Shown: positions 7,988 through 15,286 of the stretch, one piece after another | How the letters are laid out: each line of letters starts with the position of its first letter | Numbering within the stretch: position 1 is the first letter of the stretch | Origin: JABDOU01 sp041567895 | GTDB lineage: Bacteria > Actinomycetota > Acidimicrobiia > Spongiisociales > SHLN01 | Reading direction: 5' to 3' | Assembly (NCBI GenBank): GCA_041567895.1 | Contig: JBFGAX010000046.1 | Location: 1-23,406, forward strand | DNA: 23,406 bases | Notes under the pieces: model-generated | What the model was told of the DNA's origin: nothing | The model's database searches: none | The model's input: only the letters and a program-made list of their open reading frames with translations | Position numbers and translations under genes: made by a program

Positions 7988-8814
7988 ACAGTATCTGCGA
8001 CGAGCTGCGTGCGCCGGTTGACGCTTCGGTTCTCAACATGGCGGCGTTCTCCACGGACACGCACCCGGGCGTCGACTCCAAAGGTGACGCCACAGATGAT
8101 CTAGAAGAAATGAGTGAGCAACTCTTCGATCTGCACGAAATGATGTTCGCCGGGGCCGAACAGCGCTTACTGCTCGTCTTGCAAGGCCTCGATGCTTCCG
8201 GCAAGAACGGGACCATCAAACACGTGGTATGTCACATGAACCCGGCAGGGGTGTCGGTTGCATCATTCACCGAACCCACCGCCGAGGAACAGCAACAGCA
8301 TTTCCTCGAGCGCATCAAGGCCAGGGTGCCGGACCCGGGGAATCTCGGTGTTTTCGATCGGTCACACTACGAGGATTTGCTGGTTCCGCTCGCCACTGCG
8401 AGTGAGACGCATGACACGATCGATCGGCGATTTCAAGAAGTGATGGCATTCGAACGGGATCTCGCTCACAACGGAACGAATGTTGTCAAGTGCGTGCTTC
8501 ACATCTCGTATGACGAACAACGGAAACGTTTTCTGCGGAGGTTGCGCAGGGATGACAAACGGTGGAAATTCTCCGAGTCGGATCTGGACACCAGGAAGCT
8601 GTGGGACGAGTATCAGGCTGCCTATGGCGAAGTAGTGGCGAGAACCTCCCTGATCGACGCTCCCTGGTACATCGTGCCTTCTGATCACAAGTGGTATCGC
8701 AACTGGGCCATCGCACGAATCCTCGTCGAGACCTTTCAAGCAATGAATCTGTCGTATCCGAAGCCCGAGCTGGATGTTGAGGCACTCAAACTCAGATTGC
8801 AGCCTCCCGCGTGA
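7984..8814 (+). CDS. ppk2: Polyphosphate kinase 2 family (polyphosphate:nucleotide phosphotransferase)
   Basis: 276 residues, ATG 7984 overlapping the previous stop by 4 bases. The PPK2 core is clear: Walker A GLDASGKNGT (68-77), then HVVCHMNPAGVSVASFTEPT (80-99), Walker B with FDRSHYEDL (124-132), the lid region KRWKFSESD (192-200), and APWYIVPSDHKWYRN (226-240). Family enzymes move phosphate from inorganic polyphosphate to AMP or ADP (or the reverse). The NGT after Walker A and the overall length suggest the nucleotide-phosphorylating class, but the substrate cannot be decided from sequence alone. Placed between lipid enzymes, it could regenerate ATP for the upstream lipid kinase when cellular ATP is low (inference). 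Confidence 0.93.
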   Translation: MNSICDELRAPVDASVLNMAAFSTDTHPGVDSKGDATDDLEEMSEQLFDLHEMMFAGAEQRLLLVLQGLDASGKNGTIKHVVCHMNPAGVSVASFTEPTAEEQQQHFLERIKARVPDPGNLGVFDRSHYEDLLVPLATASETHDTIDRRFQEVMAFERDLAHNGTNVVKCVLHISYDEQRKRFLRRLRRDDKRWKFSESDLDTRKLWDEYQAAYGEVVARTSLIDAPWYIVPSDHKWYRNWAIARILVETFQAMNLSYPKPELDVEALKLRLQPPA

Positions 8815-10007
8815 CGAAGGATGTGGCCCGAATGAGCAGCGAAGCCCCCGACGCCGGGGACGCCGTCAACTATTTTCGGCACGCGGTGGCCTCAGTCGTA
8901 GGACCGGTGTTCACGGAGGGCAATTCGATCGAGGTGCTGCGTAATGGCCGGGAGATCTTTCCTTCGATGTTGGATGCGATTCGAAGCGCCACGACTTCGA
9001 TCGATTTCGTGACCTTCGTGTATTGGACCGGGGACGTCGCGAGGGATTTCGCGGCGGCCTTTGCCGAGAGAGCTCAGGCCGGTGTTCGGGTTCGGATCAT
9101 TCTCGACGGTTTCGGAGCCCTACCCATGGATCGCGATCTGATACATCACCTCGAAGTCAGCGGCGCTCACGTTGAGATCTTCAGGCCCGTAGTCCGCTGG
9201 AAATTCTGGGAATCAGATCACCGGACGCACCGGAAAATTTTGATTTGCGATGACGCCGTTGGCTTTACCGGAGGGGTTGGGATTGCATCTGAATGGCAAG
9301 GTGACGCCAGGTCACCTGACGAGTGGCGAGACACCCACTTTCGAATCACCGGGCCGGCCGTCCGAGGTCTGAAAGCCGCATTCCTCGCCGACTGGAGAGA
9401 CACAGGCCACCCCATCGACGAGAGCGACATCGCTACCAGGGCGTCAGAATCCTCCGGAGACATGTTGGTCGGCGTAGTCGACGGCTCCGCTCATATCGGT
9501 TTCAACCCGGCCGAGCGCCTGTTTGAAGGACTCGTAGCGGCTTCCAGCCGATCGATCCTGCTCCAGACTCCTTATTTCAATCCGTCCGACGGACTCATCC
9601 TCGCAATGGTCGAGGCCCGTAGACGTGGGGTCGAAATCGATGTGATCCTTCCAGGGCCACATATCGATAAACGGGTCAGCTCGGTCGTAGCAGCCGACCG
9701 CAGCACCGAACTGCTGAAACATGGTGTTCGCTTGTGGGAATATCAACCGACGATGATGCATGTCAAAGCGATCGTCGTCGATGGAATCACCTCCGTGGTC
9801 GGGTCAGTGAATTTCAATCGGAGATCTGTGGAAAAAGATGAGGAAGTGGCCGTGGTTGCCATCCACCGCGGTTTCGCGTCCACGCTGACAGAGCATTTTC
9901 TCGAAGATCTTCGCAAGTGCCGGTCTGTGACCGAAAACCGACCGTTGGTAGGGCGGACTGCGCGGCTTCTCGCCCCGGTTTTGAGACTGGTGGAGAGAGA
10001 GTTCTAG
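8811..10007 (+). CDS. Cardiolipin synthase-like phospholipase D family protein
   Basis: 398 residues. GTG 8811 overlaps the previous stop (GTGA); ATG 8832 is an alternative. It has two HKD motifs, HRKILICD (140-147) and HVKAIVVD (317-324), each followed by the expected Gly/Ser and Asn positions (FTGGVGIASEW and VGSVNFNRRS). That is the complete active site of the phospholipase D superfamily. There is no N-terminal transmembrane pair, which makes it more like ClsB/YbhO-type proteins than ClsA. The likely reaction joins phospholipids to make cardiolipin or exchanges head groups; the exact substrate is not established. It is the last gene of the four-gene operon, and no clear hairpin terminator follows. 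Confidence 0.9.
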   Translation: MTKDVARMSSEAPDAGDAVNYFRHAVASVVGPVFTEGNSIEVLRNGREIFPSMLDAIRSATTSIDFVTFVYWTGDVARDFAAAFAERAQAGVRVRIILDGFGALPMDRDLIHHLEVSGAHVEIFRPVVRWKFWESDHRTHRKILICDDAVGFTGGVGIASEWQGDARSPDEWRDTHFRITGPAVRGLKAAFLADWRDTGHPIDESDIATRASESSGDMLVGVVDGSAHIGFNPAERLFEGLVAASSRSILLQTPYFNPSDGLILAMVEARRRGVEIDVILPGPHIDKRVSSVVAADRSTELLKHGVRLWEYQPTMMHVKAIVVDGITSVVGSVNFNRRSVEKDEEVAVVAIHRGFASTLTEHFLEDLRKCRSVTENRPLVGRTARLLAPVLRLVEREF

Positions 10008-10059
10008 CGTTCCGGGCGTCCTCCCCGCTCTTTCACTAGACGGTACTGGCCTGCCCGAG

Positions 10060-10065
10060 TATCGT
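10060..10065 (+). promoter_or_regulatory. Putative -10 element of a leaderless promoter
   Basis: TATCGT lies 7 bases before ATG 10073. The TAnnnT-N7-start arrangement is typical of leaderless actinobacterial genes. It overlaps GTG 10064, arguing against that codon as the start. No convincing -35 was seen. Confidence 0.45.
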
Positions 10066-10072
10066 GGCCGCG

Positions 10073-11821
10073 ATGGTGGATACGTCGAATCCCGGAATTG
10101 ACGCACTGCATGCTCAATTGCATGGCGGAGTCGAGCAGCGTCTTCGATTAGCCCTGAGTGCGGGCAATTTCGGGATTTGGGATTGGGACATCGCCAGCGG
10201 GGTCGTCACGTGGTCCGAAGAGATCTACCGGTTCTACAAGCTCAACCCGGAGAGTTTCAATCCGCGCCTCGAGTCGTTTGTCGAACGGATCCATCACGAG
10301 GATCGGGCAGAGGTTCAGGAAGCCATCGAGAACTCGATCGAGAACGGAAAGCCGTACCACGTCCAGTTTCGAGGCTTGCGATCCGACGATGAGATCGTCT
10401 GGCTCGAAGGTTGGGGGCAGGTGGTACGAGATGCAAACGACCAGCCCGTCGGAATGATCGGGCTCGTACAAGATGCCACGGAGAGGCTGAAATCCGAAGA
10501 CGAGCGGGCGCAGCTTCTGAGGCGGGAGCGTGATGCGCGGGCGGAAGCCGAGGCAGGGCGACAACGCATGTCGTTTCTCACACAGGCCTTTCGAGTGCTC
10601 GGTTCCTCGCTTGACCTCACCACCACCATCAATCGGTTGCTCACCCTCATGGTCCCTCATATGGGCGATTGGGCAACGGTGTACCTCGTGAGAGACGGTC
10701 GGATCGAGCCGATGGGCGGTCGTCACCGCGATCCGGAAAAACAGGCGGTACTCGAGTCTCTTCTCGCATCGGTGGAGGTCGACTTTGATAGCCCTGGCGG
10801 GATAGCGGAGGTGTTGAACAACGGAGCGACCGTACTGGAGAACGACTTTGACGATCAGATCCTCGAGGAAGCCGGACTCGACGCCGAACAGCGGTCTCAA
10901 GTTGAAGAAATCGGAGTTCAGTCGTACATGATCGTGCCGCTGCGTGTTTCCGACCGCATCATCGGGACCCTTTCAGTAGGTGGTGCCATCGGCGCCCGGC
11001 CATACGGACAGGACGATCTGGATCTGGCGGAACGCATCGCGGATCGAGCGGGAGTGGCGATTCACAATGCGATACAGTTCACCCAACGCACCAAGATCGC
11101 GAAGGTCTTGCAGAGAAGCCTCCTGCCTGCCGGCTTTCCGAACATCCCCGGCTGCCAGATGGCCGGAACGTACCGATCAGCCGGAGAAGGCCTGGACGTA
11201 GGTGGCGACTTCTACGACGTTTTTCAGATTGATGCGACCCGCTTCGGAATTGCGATCGGCGACGTGAGCGGGAAAGGCCATGAAGCAGCAGCTATCACGG
11301 CGTTGACCCGCCACACGATCAGGGCCGCGGCCGTCACGATTGCGAATCCACACGAAGTCTTGCTGGCCGCTAATGAGGTGTTGCTTGGTCAAGCGACCGA
11401 TTCACGATTCTGCACGGCGGCCTTCGGGATTGCCACAGTCGGGGAATCGGGTCATCTGTCGGTCAGGTTCGCAAACGCCGGTCACTTGCCGCCCCTCGTT
11501 GCCCGCCTCGCCGGACACATCGAACCCATTGTGAGCTCGGGTGTGCTTCTCGGTATGTTTCCGGATGCCTGGTTCGAGGACGTCACAGTCGATCTGGAAC
11601 CTGGCGAGGTTTTTCTGCTTTACACGGACGGTTTGACCGACGTCATGATCAATGGGAACGTACTCGGCGATGACTGGCTGCGTGCCGAACTGGCCGCGGT
11701 TCGAGAGAGATCTGTCGGCGAGATCGTTCGCACGATCGAAGAGCGTGTAACGGGTTCGGGCAGCGTTCTCGTGGATGACGTTGCGGTGCTTGCGGTCAAG
11801 ACCGTTGGCGGGTCGCCTTAG
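10073..11821 (+). CDS. PAS-GAF-PP2C (SpoIIE/RsbU-type) serine phosphatase
   Basis: 582 residues from ATG 10073 (585 if GTG 10064 is used; positions count from 10064). Domain order: PAS fold about 35-140 (FGIWDWDIASGVVTWSEEI, ending in MIGLVQDATERL), a helical linker, GAF about 178-340, and a SpoIIE-type PP2C domain about 365-580. Metal-binding motifs are intact: VGGDFYDV (379-386), GDVSGKGHEAA (399-409), YTDGLTDV (520-527), DDVAVLAVK (571-579). By family analogy (RsbU/RsbP) it dephosphorylates a STAS anti-anti-sigma protein in response to a signal sensed by PAS/GAF. The STAS gene lies 384 bases downstream. The stop TAG overlaps the opposing stop of the next gene (TTAG at 11818-11821). The sensed signal is unknown. 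Confidence 0.93.
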   Translation: MVDTSNPGIDALHAQLHGGVEQRLRLALSAGNFGIWDWDIASGVVTWSEEIYRFYKLNPESFNPRLESFVERIHHEDRAEVQEAIENSIENGKPYHVQFRGLRSDDEIVWLEGWGQVVRDANDQPVGMIGLVQDATERLKSEDERAQLLRRERDARAEAEAGRQRMSFLTQAFRVLGSSLDLTTTINRLLTLMVPHMGDWATVYLVRDGRIEPMGGRHRDPEKQAVLESLLASVEVDFDSPGGIAEVLNNGATVLENDFDDQILEEAGLDAEQRSQVEEIGVQSYMIVPLRVSDRIIGTLSVGGAIGARPYGQDDLDLAERIADRAGVAIHNAIQFTQRTKIAKVLQRSLLPAGFPNIPGCQMAGTYRSAGEGLDVGGDFYDVFQIDATRFGIAIGDVSGKGHEAAAITALTRHTIRAAAVTIANPHEVLLAANEVLLGQATDSRFCTAAFGIATVGESGHLSVRFANAGHLPPLVARLAGHIEPIVSSGVLLGMFPDAWFEDVTVDLEPGEVFLLYTDGLTDVMINGNVLGDDWLRAELAAVRERSVGEIVRTIEERVTGSGSVLVDDVAVLAVKTVGGSP

Positions 11822-12171
11822 ACCTGCAGTCGTATCTGAGGTCCAGAGCCTGTTTCTTGAAACTGAACATCGCCTGAGATCGATTCGAGCACGGTTTCAC
11901 TGAGCGAACCGACGAAATCTTGCGGGGGCCAGAACACCGCCTCGCCGTTTGAGGCGAGCGTGATCTGGATGGGCTTTTCGATGGTCATGGTTGTGGTTAT
12001 CGTCGAAGTCCCTGGCACACCGAACACCAGTCCGGCTGCTTCGTCGATGGCAAGTCCCGCGTCGCTCACCGCGTCAATGCCCGCACTCGTCTGGCTGACC
12101 ACGGCCATGGCCATCGTGCGCAAAACGCCGATGTTCCTCGGTGAGGCTGGGATCGAGATGGTTATGGCCAC
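11818..12171 (-). CDS. Degenerate RsbW-like ATPase-fold protein
   Basis: 117 residues from GTG 12171; the only upstream in-frame codon is GGA before a stop, so this start is well bounded. The N-terminal half (ITISIPASPRNIGVLRTMAM ... DAGLAIDEAAG) has the strand-helix-helix pattern of anti-sigma serine kinases. The position four residues after the conserved Glu44, where these kinases carry the metal-binding Asn, is Leu48. No DxGxG box or ATP lid is visible in the remaining 70 residues. It probably cannot act as a kinase but may keep the protein-binding surface. Its position between the phosphatase and STAS genes ties it to the sigma switch. A TAGTAT box 7 bases upstream suggests leaderless transcription. 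Family assignment rests on pattern recognition. Confidence 0.6.
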   Translation of the reverse strand: MAITISIPASPRNIGVLRTMAMAVVSQTSAGIDAVSDAGLAIDEAAGLVFGVPGTSTITTTMTIEKPIQITLASNGEAVFWPPQDFVGSLSETVLESISGDVQFQETGSGPQIRLQV

Positions 12172-12177
12172 TCCTCA

Positions 12178-12184
12178 TATACTA
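12178..12184. promoter_or_regulatory. Overlapping divergent -10 elements (bidirectional promoter)
   Basis: The heptamer TATACTA reads TATACT on the plus strand (towards STAS, ATG 12206) and TAGTAT on the minus strand (7 bases before GTG 12171). One near-symmetric box could therefore serve both genes. Good -35 boxes were not seen on either side. Confidence 0.5.
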
Positions 12185-12205
12185 CGGGCGAGCAGTCGGA
12201 GGCCT

Positions 12206-12544
12206 ATGTCTAAACATCTGAAGGTCGACATCTCATCGAAAGGCGACTGGTCTGTGGTTGCCGTCACAGGAGAGGTTGATCTGGCAACGGCGCCTTCCCT
12301 GCGCCGGGCATTCAAGGATGCCGCTGAGTCTTCGGATGCGGTTCTGGCGGATCTGTCCGGGGTGTCTTTCATGGACTCGACCGGCCTGCGAGTGTTGATT
12401 GCGGCTCACCAGGGTCTAGAGGCCGCAGGCGGAAAGTTTGCTGTCGTTCCGGGTGACGGCGCAGTAGCTCGACTTCTCGACATCACCGGCGTAGATGACC
12501 ACATAGCCATGTACGAGAACGTCACCGAAGCCGTTGCCGGCTGA
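12206..12544 (+). CDS. STAS-domain anti-anti-sigma factor (RsbV/SpoIIAA type)
   Basis: 112 residues from ATG 12206, preceded closely by GGAGG (12198-12202). A single STAS domain fills the protein: VVAVTGEVDLATAPSLRRAF (17-36), then DLSGVSFMDSTGLRVLIAA (49-67), where Ser58 in DSTG is the expected phosphorylation site. In the known switch the unphosphorylated form binds the anti-sigma kinase and releases the sigma factor, and a PP2C phosphatase resets it. All partners are present nearby: phosphatase at 10073, sigma at 12926, kinase at 13650 (-). A longer frame extends upstream of ATG 12206, but that part is antisense to the 11818-12171 gene and lacks STAS features. Confidence 0.92.
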   Translation: MSKHLKVDISSKGDWSVVAVTGEVDLATAPSLRRAFKDAAESSDAVLADLSGVSFMDSTGLRVLIAAHQGLEAAGGKFAVVPGDGAVARLLDITGVDDHIAMYENVTEAVAG

Positions 12545-12929
12545 GCAGGGCGGTCTCGAGATCGCCTTCAGACCCGAATCAGAATTTCGCATGACCATTC
12601 CGGCGGAGGCCGGATCGCTGTTTTATGTGAGGCTCTTTGTCGGCGCGGTTGCGCGACCGCTTGCCGCCGCCGACGAGACCGAGCAGTGGATCGACGAGCT
12701 CAAGTTGCTCGTCACCGAGGCTGCATCGTTCGCTCTCGACGGCAACGAGTTGTTTTCGGTTGTGTTCCGCCCATCGGAAGGCATCCTCGAGTGCCGCATC
12801 AGCCCCGTCGCCGTGTTCGAACCTTCCGACCTCAAGCCCGACCCGTATGACCTGGTCAGGTCACTGTCATCATCCGCCCAATTGACGGGTTCCGAGCTGG
12901 TACTCACGGTTGCGGTCGAGCAGGTGTGA
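12534..12929 (+). CDS. Second degenerate RsbW-like ATPase-fold protein
   Basis: 131 residues from TTG 12534 (overlapping the STAS stop), or 112 from ATG 12591; neither has a clear ribosome site. FRMTIPAEAGSLFYVRLFV then WIDELKLLVTEAASFAL follows the anti-sigma kinase pattern, but the Asn expected four residues after Glu62 is Phe66, and no glycine boxes are seen. The stop overlaps the sigma factor start by 4 bases (GTGA), so it is co-translated with sigma. That is the position where anti-sigma factors usually sit. It may bind sigma or STAS without kinase activity. Assignment is by fold pattern and context; the start is uncertain. Confidence 0.6.
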   Translation: MPAEQGGLEIAFRPESEFRMTIPAEAGSLFYVRLFVGAVARPLAAADETEQWIDELKLLVTEAASFALDGNELFSVVFRPSEGILECRISPVAVFEPSDLKPDPYDLVRSLSSSAQLTGSELVLTVAVEQV

Positions 12930-13618
12930 ACACCCCGGCAGAACGCAACGAACTCGTCACAGCCCATATGGGGTTGGCTCGAGGACTCGCTCGGAAGTAT
13001 CGCCGAAGTGGCGAGGAGCTCGAAGATCTCGAGCAGGTCGCCATGTACGGCCTCATACAGGCGGCTGAGCGGTTTGACGCCGATCACGGAAGTCGCTTCG
13101 AGAGTTTTGCATCGGTGACGATCATGGGTGAGCTCAAGCGCCACCTTCGGGACAAGGCGTGGACGGTGCGGGTGCCCCGGGGACTCAAAGAAACCAGTAG
13201 GCGGGTAACGCGAGTGTCGGACGAACTCCAGCAGACGCTGATGAGGTCACCGACGACTGCCGAGATTGCCGCAGTTCTGGACATACCAGAAGAGCAAGTC
13301 GTGGAAGCCCTGCAAATCGGGTCCGCGTATATGCCCACTTCGCTCAACACGCCGCTCGGCACCGAAGACGGTGATGGTGACGAGCTGATATCCATGCTCG
13401 GGAGCGAGGACGAACTCATCGAAATGAGTGCCCGCTGGAGTGACGCAGCGACCGCTCTCTCCGAGCTCGATGAGCGCAGCCGCCACATTCTGTACCAGCG
13501 CTTCTTCGTTGGCCAATCACAGTCTGAAATAGCTGACGTTCTCGGTATATCGCAAATGCATGTATCCCGGCTCCTCAAGAAGGCTCTAGACACCGTGCGA
13601 TCTGCGGTGGACGCCTGA
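12926..13618 (+). CDS. sigF: RNA polymerase sigma factor, SigB/SigF/SigG family
   Basis: 230 residues from GTG 12926. Region 2 (about 12-82) includes DLEQVAMYGLIQAAERFD (34-51) and FASVTIMGELKRHLRD (61-76). The VRVPRGLKE stretch (81-89) leads to region 3 (about 90-160). Region 4 (about 175-225) has the helix-turn-helix QSQSEIADVLGISQMHVSRLL (198-217). This is the general-stress/sporulation sigma group controlled by partner switching. The window holds eight promoters of the type this group reads (GTTT, 15-16 bases, GGGTA), so much of its regulon is adjacent. No such promoter was seen directly in front of the STAS-sigma unit, so autoregulation at this point is not evident. The C-terminal codons are part of a 21-base tandem duplication. 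Confidence 0.95.
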   Translation: MNTPAERNELVTAHMGLARGLARKYRRSGEELEDLEQVAMYGLIQAAERFDADHGSRFESFASVTIMGELKRHLRDKAWTVRVPRGLKETSRRVTRVSDELQQTLMRSPTTAEIAAVLDIPEEQVVEALQIGSAYMPTSLNTPLGTEDGDGDELISMLGSEDELIEMSARWSDAATALSELDERSRHILYQRFFVGQSQSEIADVLGISQMHVSRLLKKALDTVRSAVDA

Positions 13619-13642
13619 CTGTCTGCGGTGGATGCCTGACTC
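13601..13642. repeat. 21-base tandem duplication across the sigma factor stop codon
   Basis: Two 21-base units, 13601-13621 and 13622-13642. They match except at 13612/13633 (C/T) and at the last base (G/C). The first unit encodes the end of the sigma factor (SAVDA and the TGA stop). The second repeats the same codons and stop just downstream, inside the 31-base gap to the convergent rsbW stop. Confidence 0.85.
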
Positions 13643-13649
13643 GAGGGCC

Positions 13650-14150
13650 TCACACCGGACTGGCAGCACCCACCCGGTGACAAGCAGAGTCGGCCCGATC
13701 ACAGACGTCAGGATTGAGAAACTCGAAAGAGACGGTTGTGAACCCGTCGTCGTCGCTGCCGATGTCCCAACATTGGGCGAGTTGTTCCACAATACTGAGA
13801 CCCCAGGAACCAGGCGTGAGGGAACGCTTGCGTCCCTTTGTCGTTCTCGGATGAGGCTGCCAATCGAATCGATCGCCCCGGCTGCTCACCTCGACCCGAT
13901 ACGTGGCCTCATCGAGTTTTTTTATCGTCAGACGTGCCGGTCCGTGAGCATGCGACACCACGTTGGTGATGAGTTCGCTGGTCATCAACTCGACATCCGC
14001 CGTGGTTTGAGGAGGTATTCGGTGTGCCCGGCAATACTCGCGGACAAGGCGCCTGGCGAACCGGCTACTCGTTCTGCCCCTCGGAACCCGGACGTCGACA
14101 ACCGACATGCTCCCATCAGGGAAACGGGGGTAGGCGTGCTCGTCTTCCAT
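13650..14150 (-). CDS. rsbW: Anti-sigma serine kinase, RsbW-like (HATPase)
   Basis: 166 residues from ATG 14150, 9 bases after the DUF2383 stop, with AAGGGTGG upstream. The N-box is intact (TSELITNVVSHA, Glu59 and Asn63). The later glycine motif is GSWGLSIVEQLAQCWDI (114-130). The middle glycine box is weak (VSSRGDRF where VxDxGxG is usual). This is the only one of three RsbW-fold proteins here with the catalytic Asn, so it is the best candidate for the kinase that phosphorylates the STAS protein and holds the sigma factor. It is convergent with sigF rather than in its operon, and probably shares the SigF-type promoter of the DUF2383 gene. The last ~18 residues, with two Cys, are an unfamiliar tail. 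Confidence 0.85.
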   Translation of the reverse strand: MEDEHAYPRFPDGSMSVVDVRVPRGRTSSRFARRLVREYCRAHRIPPQTTADVELMTSELITNVVSHAHGPARLTIKKLDEATYRVEVSSRGDRFDWQPHPRTTKGRKRSLTPGSWGLSIVEQLAQCWDIGSDDDGFTTVSFEFLNPDVCDRADSACHRVGAASPV

Positions 14151-14159
14151 TGTCCACCC

Positions 14160-14642
14160 TTAGACTGCGTCCCAGTTCACCAGCCGATCATGAATGCTCC
14201 GAATCTGCCCGAGCTGCTGTTGAATCACCGGTCTGGCGTAATCAGGAAGGTCGGTGCCAAGGGCCTCTTCGTAGGCGTCGATTGCGGTCTGTTCGGCACG
14301 CTCTGCAGCTTCAATGACGGCTTCGTCGTCGCCGGTCACGGCGCTCTTTGCGGTCATCCAGGCCCGGTGAACCGCACCACCGACCGTCCCGGGATCCTCA
14401 TCGTCTGCTGAAAAGCGAGCAGCGATGTTGTGGAGATCGGCCAGAAACTGCTGGCGTTCGTTCGACCACAGTTCGAACAATGAGCGGGCAACGTCGTCTT
14501 CAACCAACTCCGCCGATTTGGCCAAACCTTCCACGCCGTCGGCGACGAGGTTTATGAGGGTGGTGAGGGCGTTGCGGGCTTCGAGGCTGATTGATCCATC
14601 CGAATCATTGGCTATCGGGTATATCCCTGGAGTGCGGTCCAT
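14160..14642 (-). CDS. DUF2383 / PA2169-type four-helix-bundle stress protein
   Basis: 160 residues from ATG 14642, with a strong AAGGAGGG ribosome site 8 bases upstream. LINLVADGVEGLAKSAEL, LWSNERQQFLADLHNIAARF, GGAVHRAWMTAKSAVTGDD and AYEEALGTDLPDYARPVIQQQ follow the DUF2383 pattern of a ferritin-like helical bundle. The biochemical role is unknown; members are often stress-induced and found near Dps-type or general stress genes. It is transcribed from a SigF-type promoter at 14700-14725 and followed closely by the rsbW-like gene, so it links stress output with feedback on the sigma factor. Confidence 0.88.
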   Translation of the reverse strand: MDRTPGIYPIANDSDGSISLEARNALTTLINLVADGVEGLAKSAELVEDDVARSLFELWSNERQQFLADLHNIAARFSADDEDPGTVGGAVHRAWMTAKSAVTGDDEAVIEAAERAEQTAIDAYEEALGTDLPDYARPVIQQQLGQIRSIHDRLVNWDAV

Positions 14643-14699
14643 GACGGTCCCTCCTTCAAAACTGGCTACGTAATGATCTTTGTCTTCTCTTCTCTGCCT

Positions 14700-14725
14700 T
14701 TACCCGGGTGCGCGGTTTCTAAACG
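14700..14725 (-). promoter_or_regulatory. SigF-type promoter for DUF2383-rsbW
   Basis: Minus strand CGTTT (14725-14721), N15, GGGTAA (14705-14700), about 58 bases before ATG 14642. It would place the anti-sigma gene under control of the sigma factor it inhibits. Confidence 0.75.
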
Positions 14726-14743
14726 CGCTCGCGGTATCTTCTG

Positions 14744-15286
14744 TCAGGAAGGTTCTTCGAACCGATTGATCGCAAGTGCGTCGGCGCGCTCCATCACCGG
14801 CTGGGCGCGGTCGATCTCAGATTGGTCGGCACTGTGCACGCCCACGGCGAAATTCCCTTCTCGAACAGCTTGAAACGTGTGTTCCCACGCTTCCGCCAGC
14901 GCTACTTTGGAAGCTCCGCCCACCAGGCCCCCAACTGTGCCGCCCATCAGCGCCCACAACCCACCGGCTACGACGGGGCCGACACCAGGGAGGGCAAAGG
15001 CGGCAGCAGTTGCGGCTCCGACGCCGGCACCGATAGCGGCCCCGACGGCTGAACCTTTGGTTGTTTCGCTCGCCGGATCGTCGCTTGCTGCTTCGTCCAC
15101 AGGGTCACCGGGTTGTGGTGCATAGGCACCGAGCAAACTGATGTTGCTCGCCTCGATGCCGTGCTTGCCGAGCGACTCAATGAGCGAGCGGGCGTCCCGC
15201 AGGCTCGAAACGGCTGCGACGATGTTGAACGGAGCGCGCACATCCTCGAGCTTCGTGATCGGTTCCTGGTTGTTCGGATGTTCCAT
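14744..15286 (-). CDS. General-stress protein 17M/YflT-like with glycine zipper
   Basis: 180 residues from ATG 15286, with GAGAAAGG about 7 bases upstream; a longer frame to 15313 has no such site. The N-terminal domain (about 18-60, FNIVAAVSSLRDARSLIESL then SNISLLGA) matches the GSP17M/YflT-like pattern. A Gly/Ala-rich hydrophobic region (79-125: GSAVGAAIGAGVGAATAAAF, GGLWALMGGTVGGLVGG) forms a glycine-zipper pair that may insert into membranes. The C-terminal part (FQAVREGNFAVGVHSADQSE) repeats the fold of the first domain. Function is unknown. No SigF-type promoter was found directly upstream, but it lies downstream of GlsB on the same strand and could be read through from 15802-15828. 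Confidence 0.8.
   Translation of the reverse strand: MEHPNNQEPITKLEDVRAPFNIVAAVSSLRDARSLIESLGKHGIEASNISLLGAYAPQPGDPVDEAASDDPASETTKGSAVGAAIGAGVGAATAAAFALPGVGPVVAGGLWALMGGTVGGLVGGASKVALAEAWEHTFQAVREGNFAVGVHSADQSEIDRAQPVMERADALAINRFEEPS

Noticed and set aside
10064..10072. GTG 10064 as start of the PP2C phosphatase
   Set aside because: It lies within the TATCGT -10-like box; ATG 10073 has the leaderless spacing.
11960..12205. N-terminal extension of the STAS gene
   Set aside because: It is antisense to the GTG 12171 gene; a ribosome site precedes ATG 12206 and the STAS domain starts there.
13084..13683. 199-residue minus-strand ORF opposite the sigma factor
   Set aside because: Ser/Arg-rich shadow of the sigma gene; no domain.
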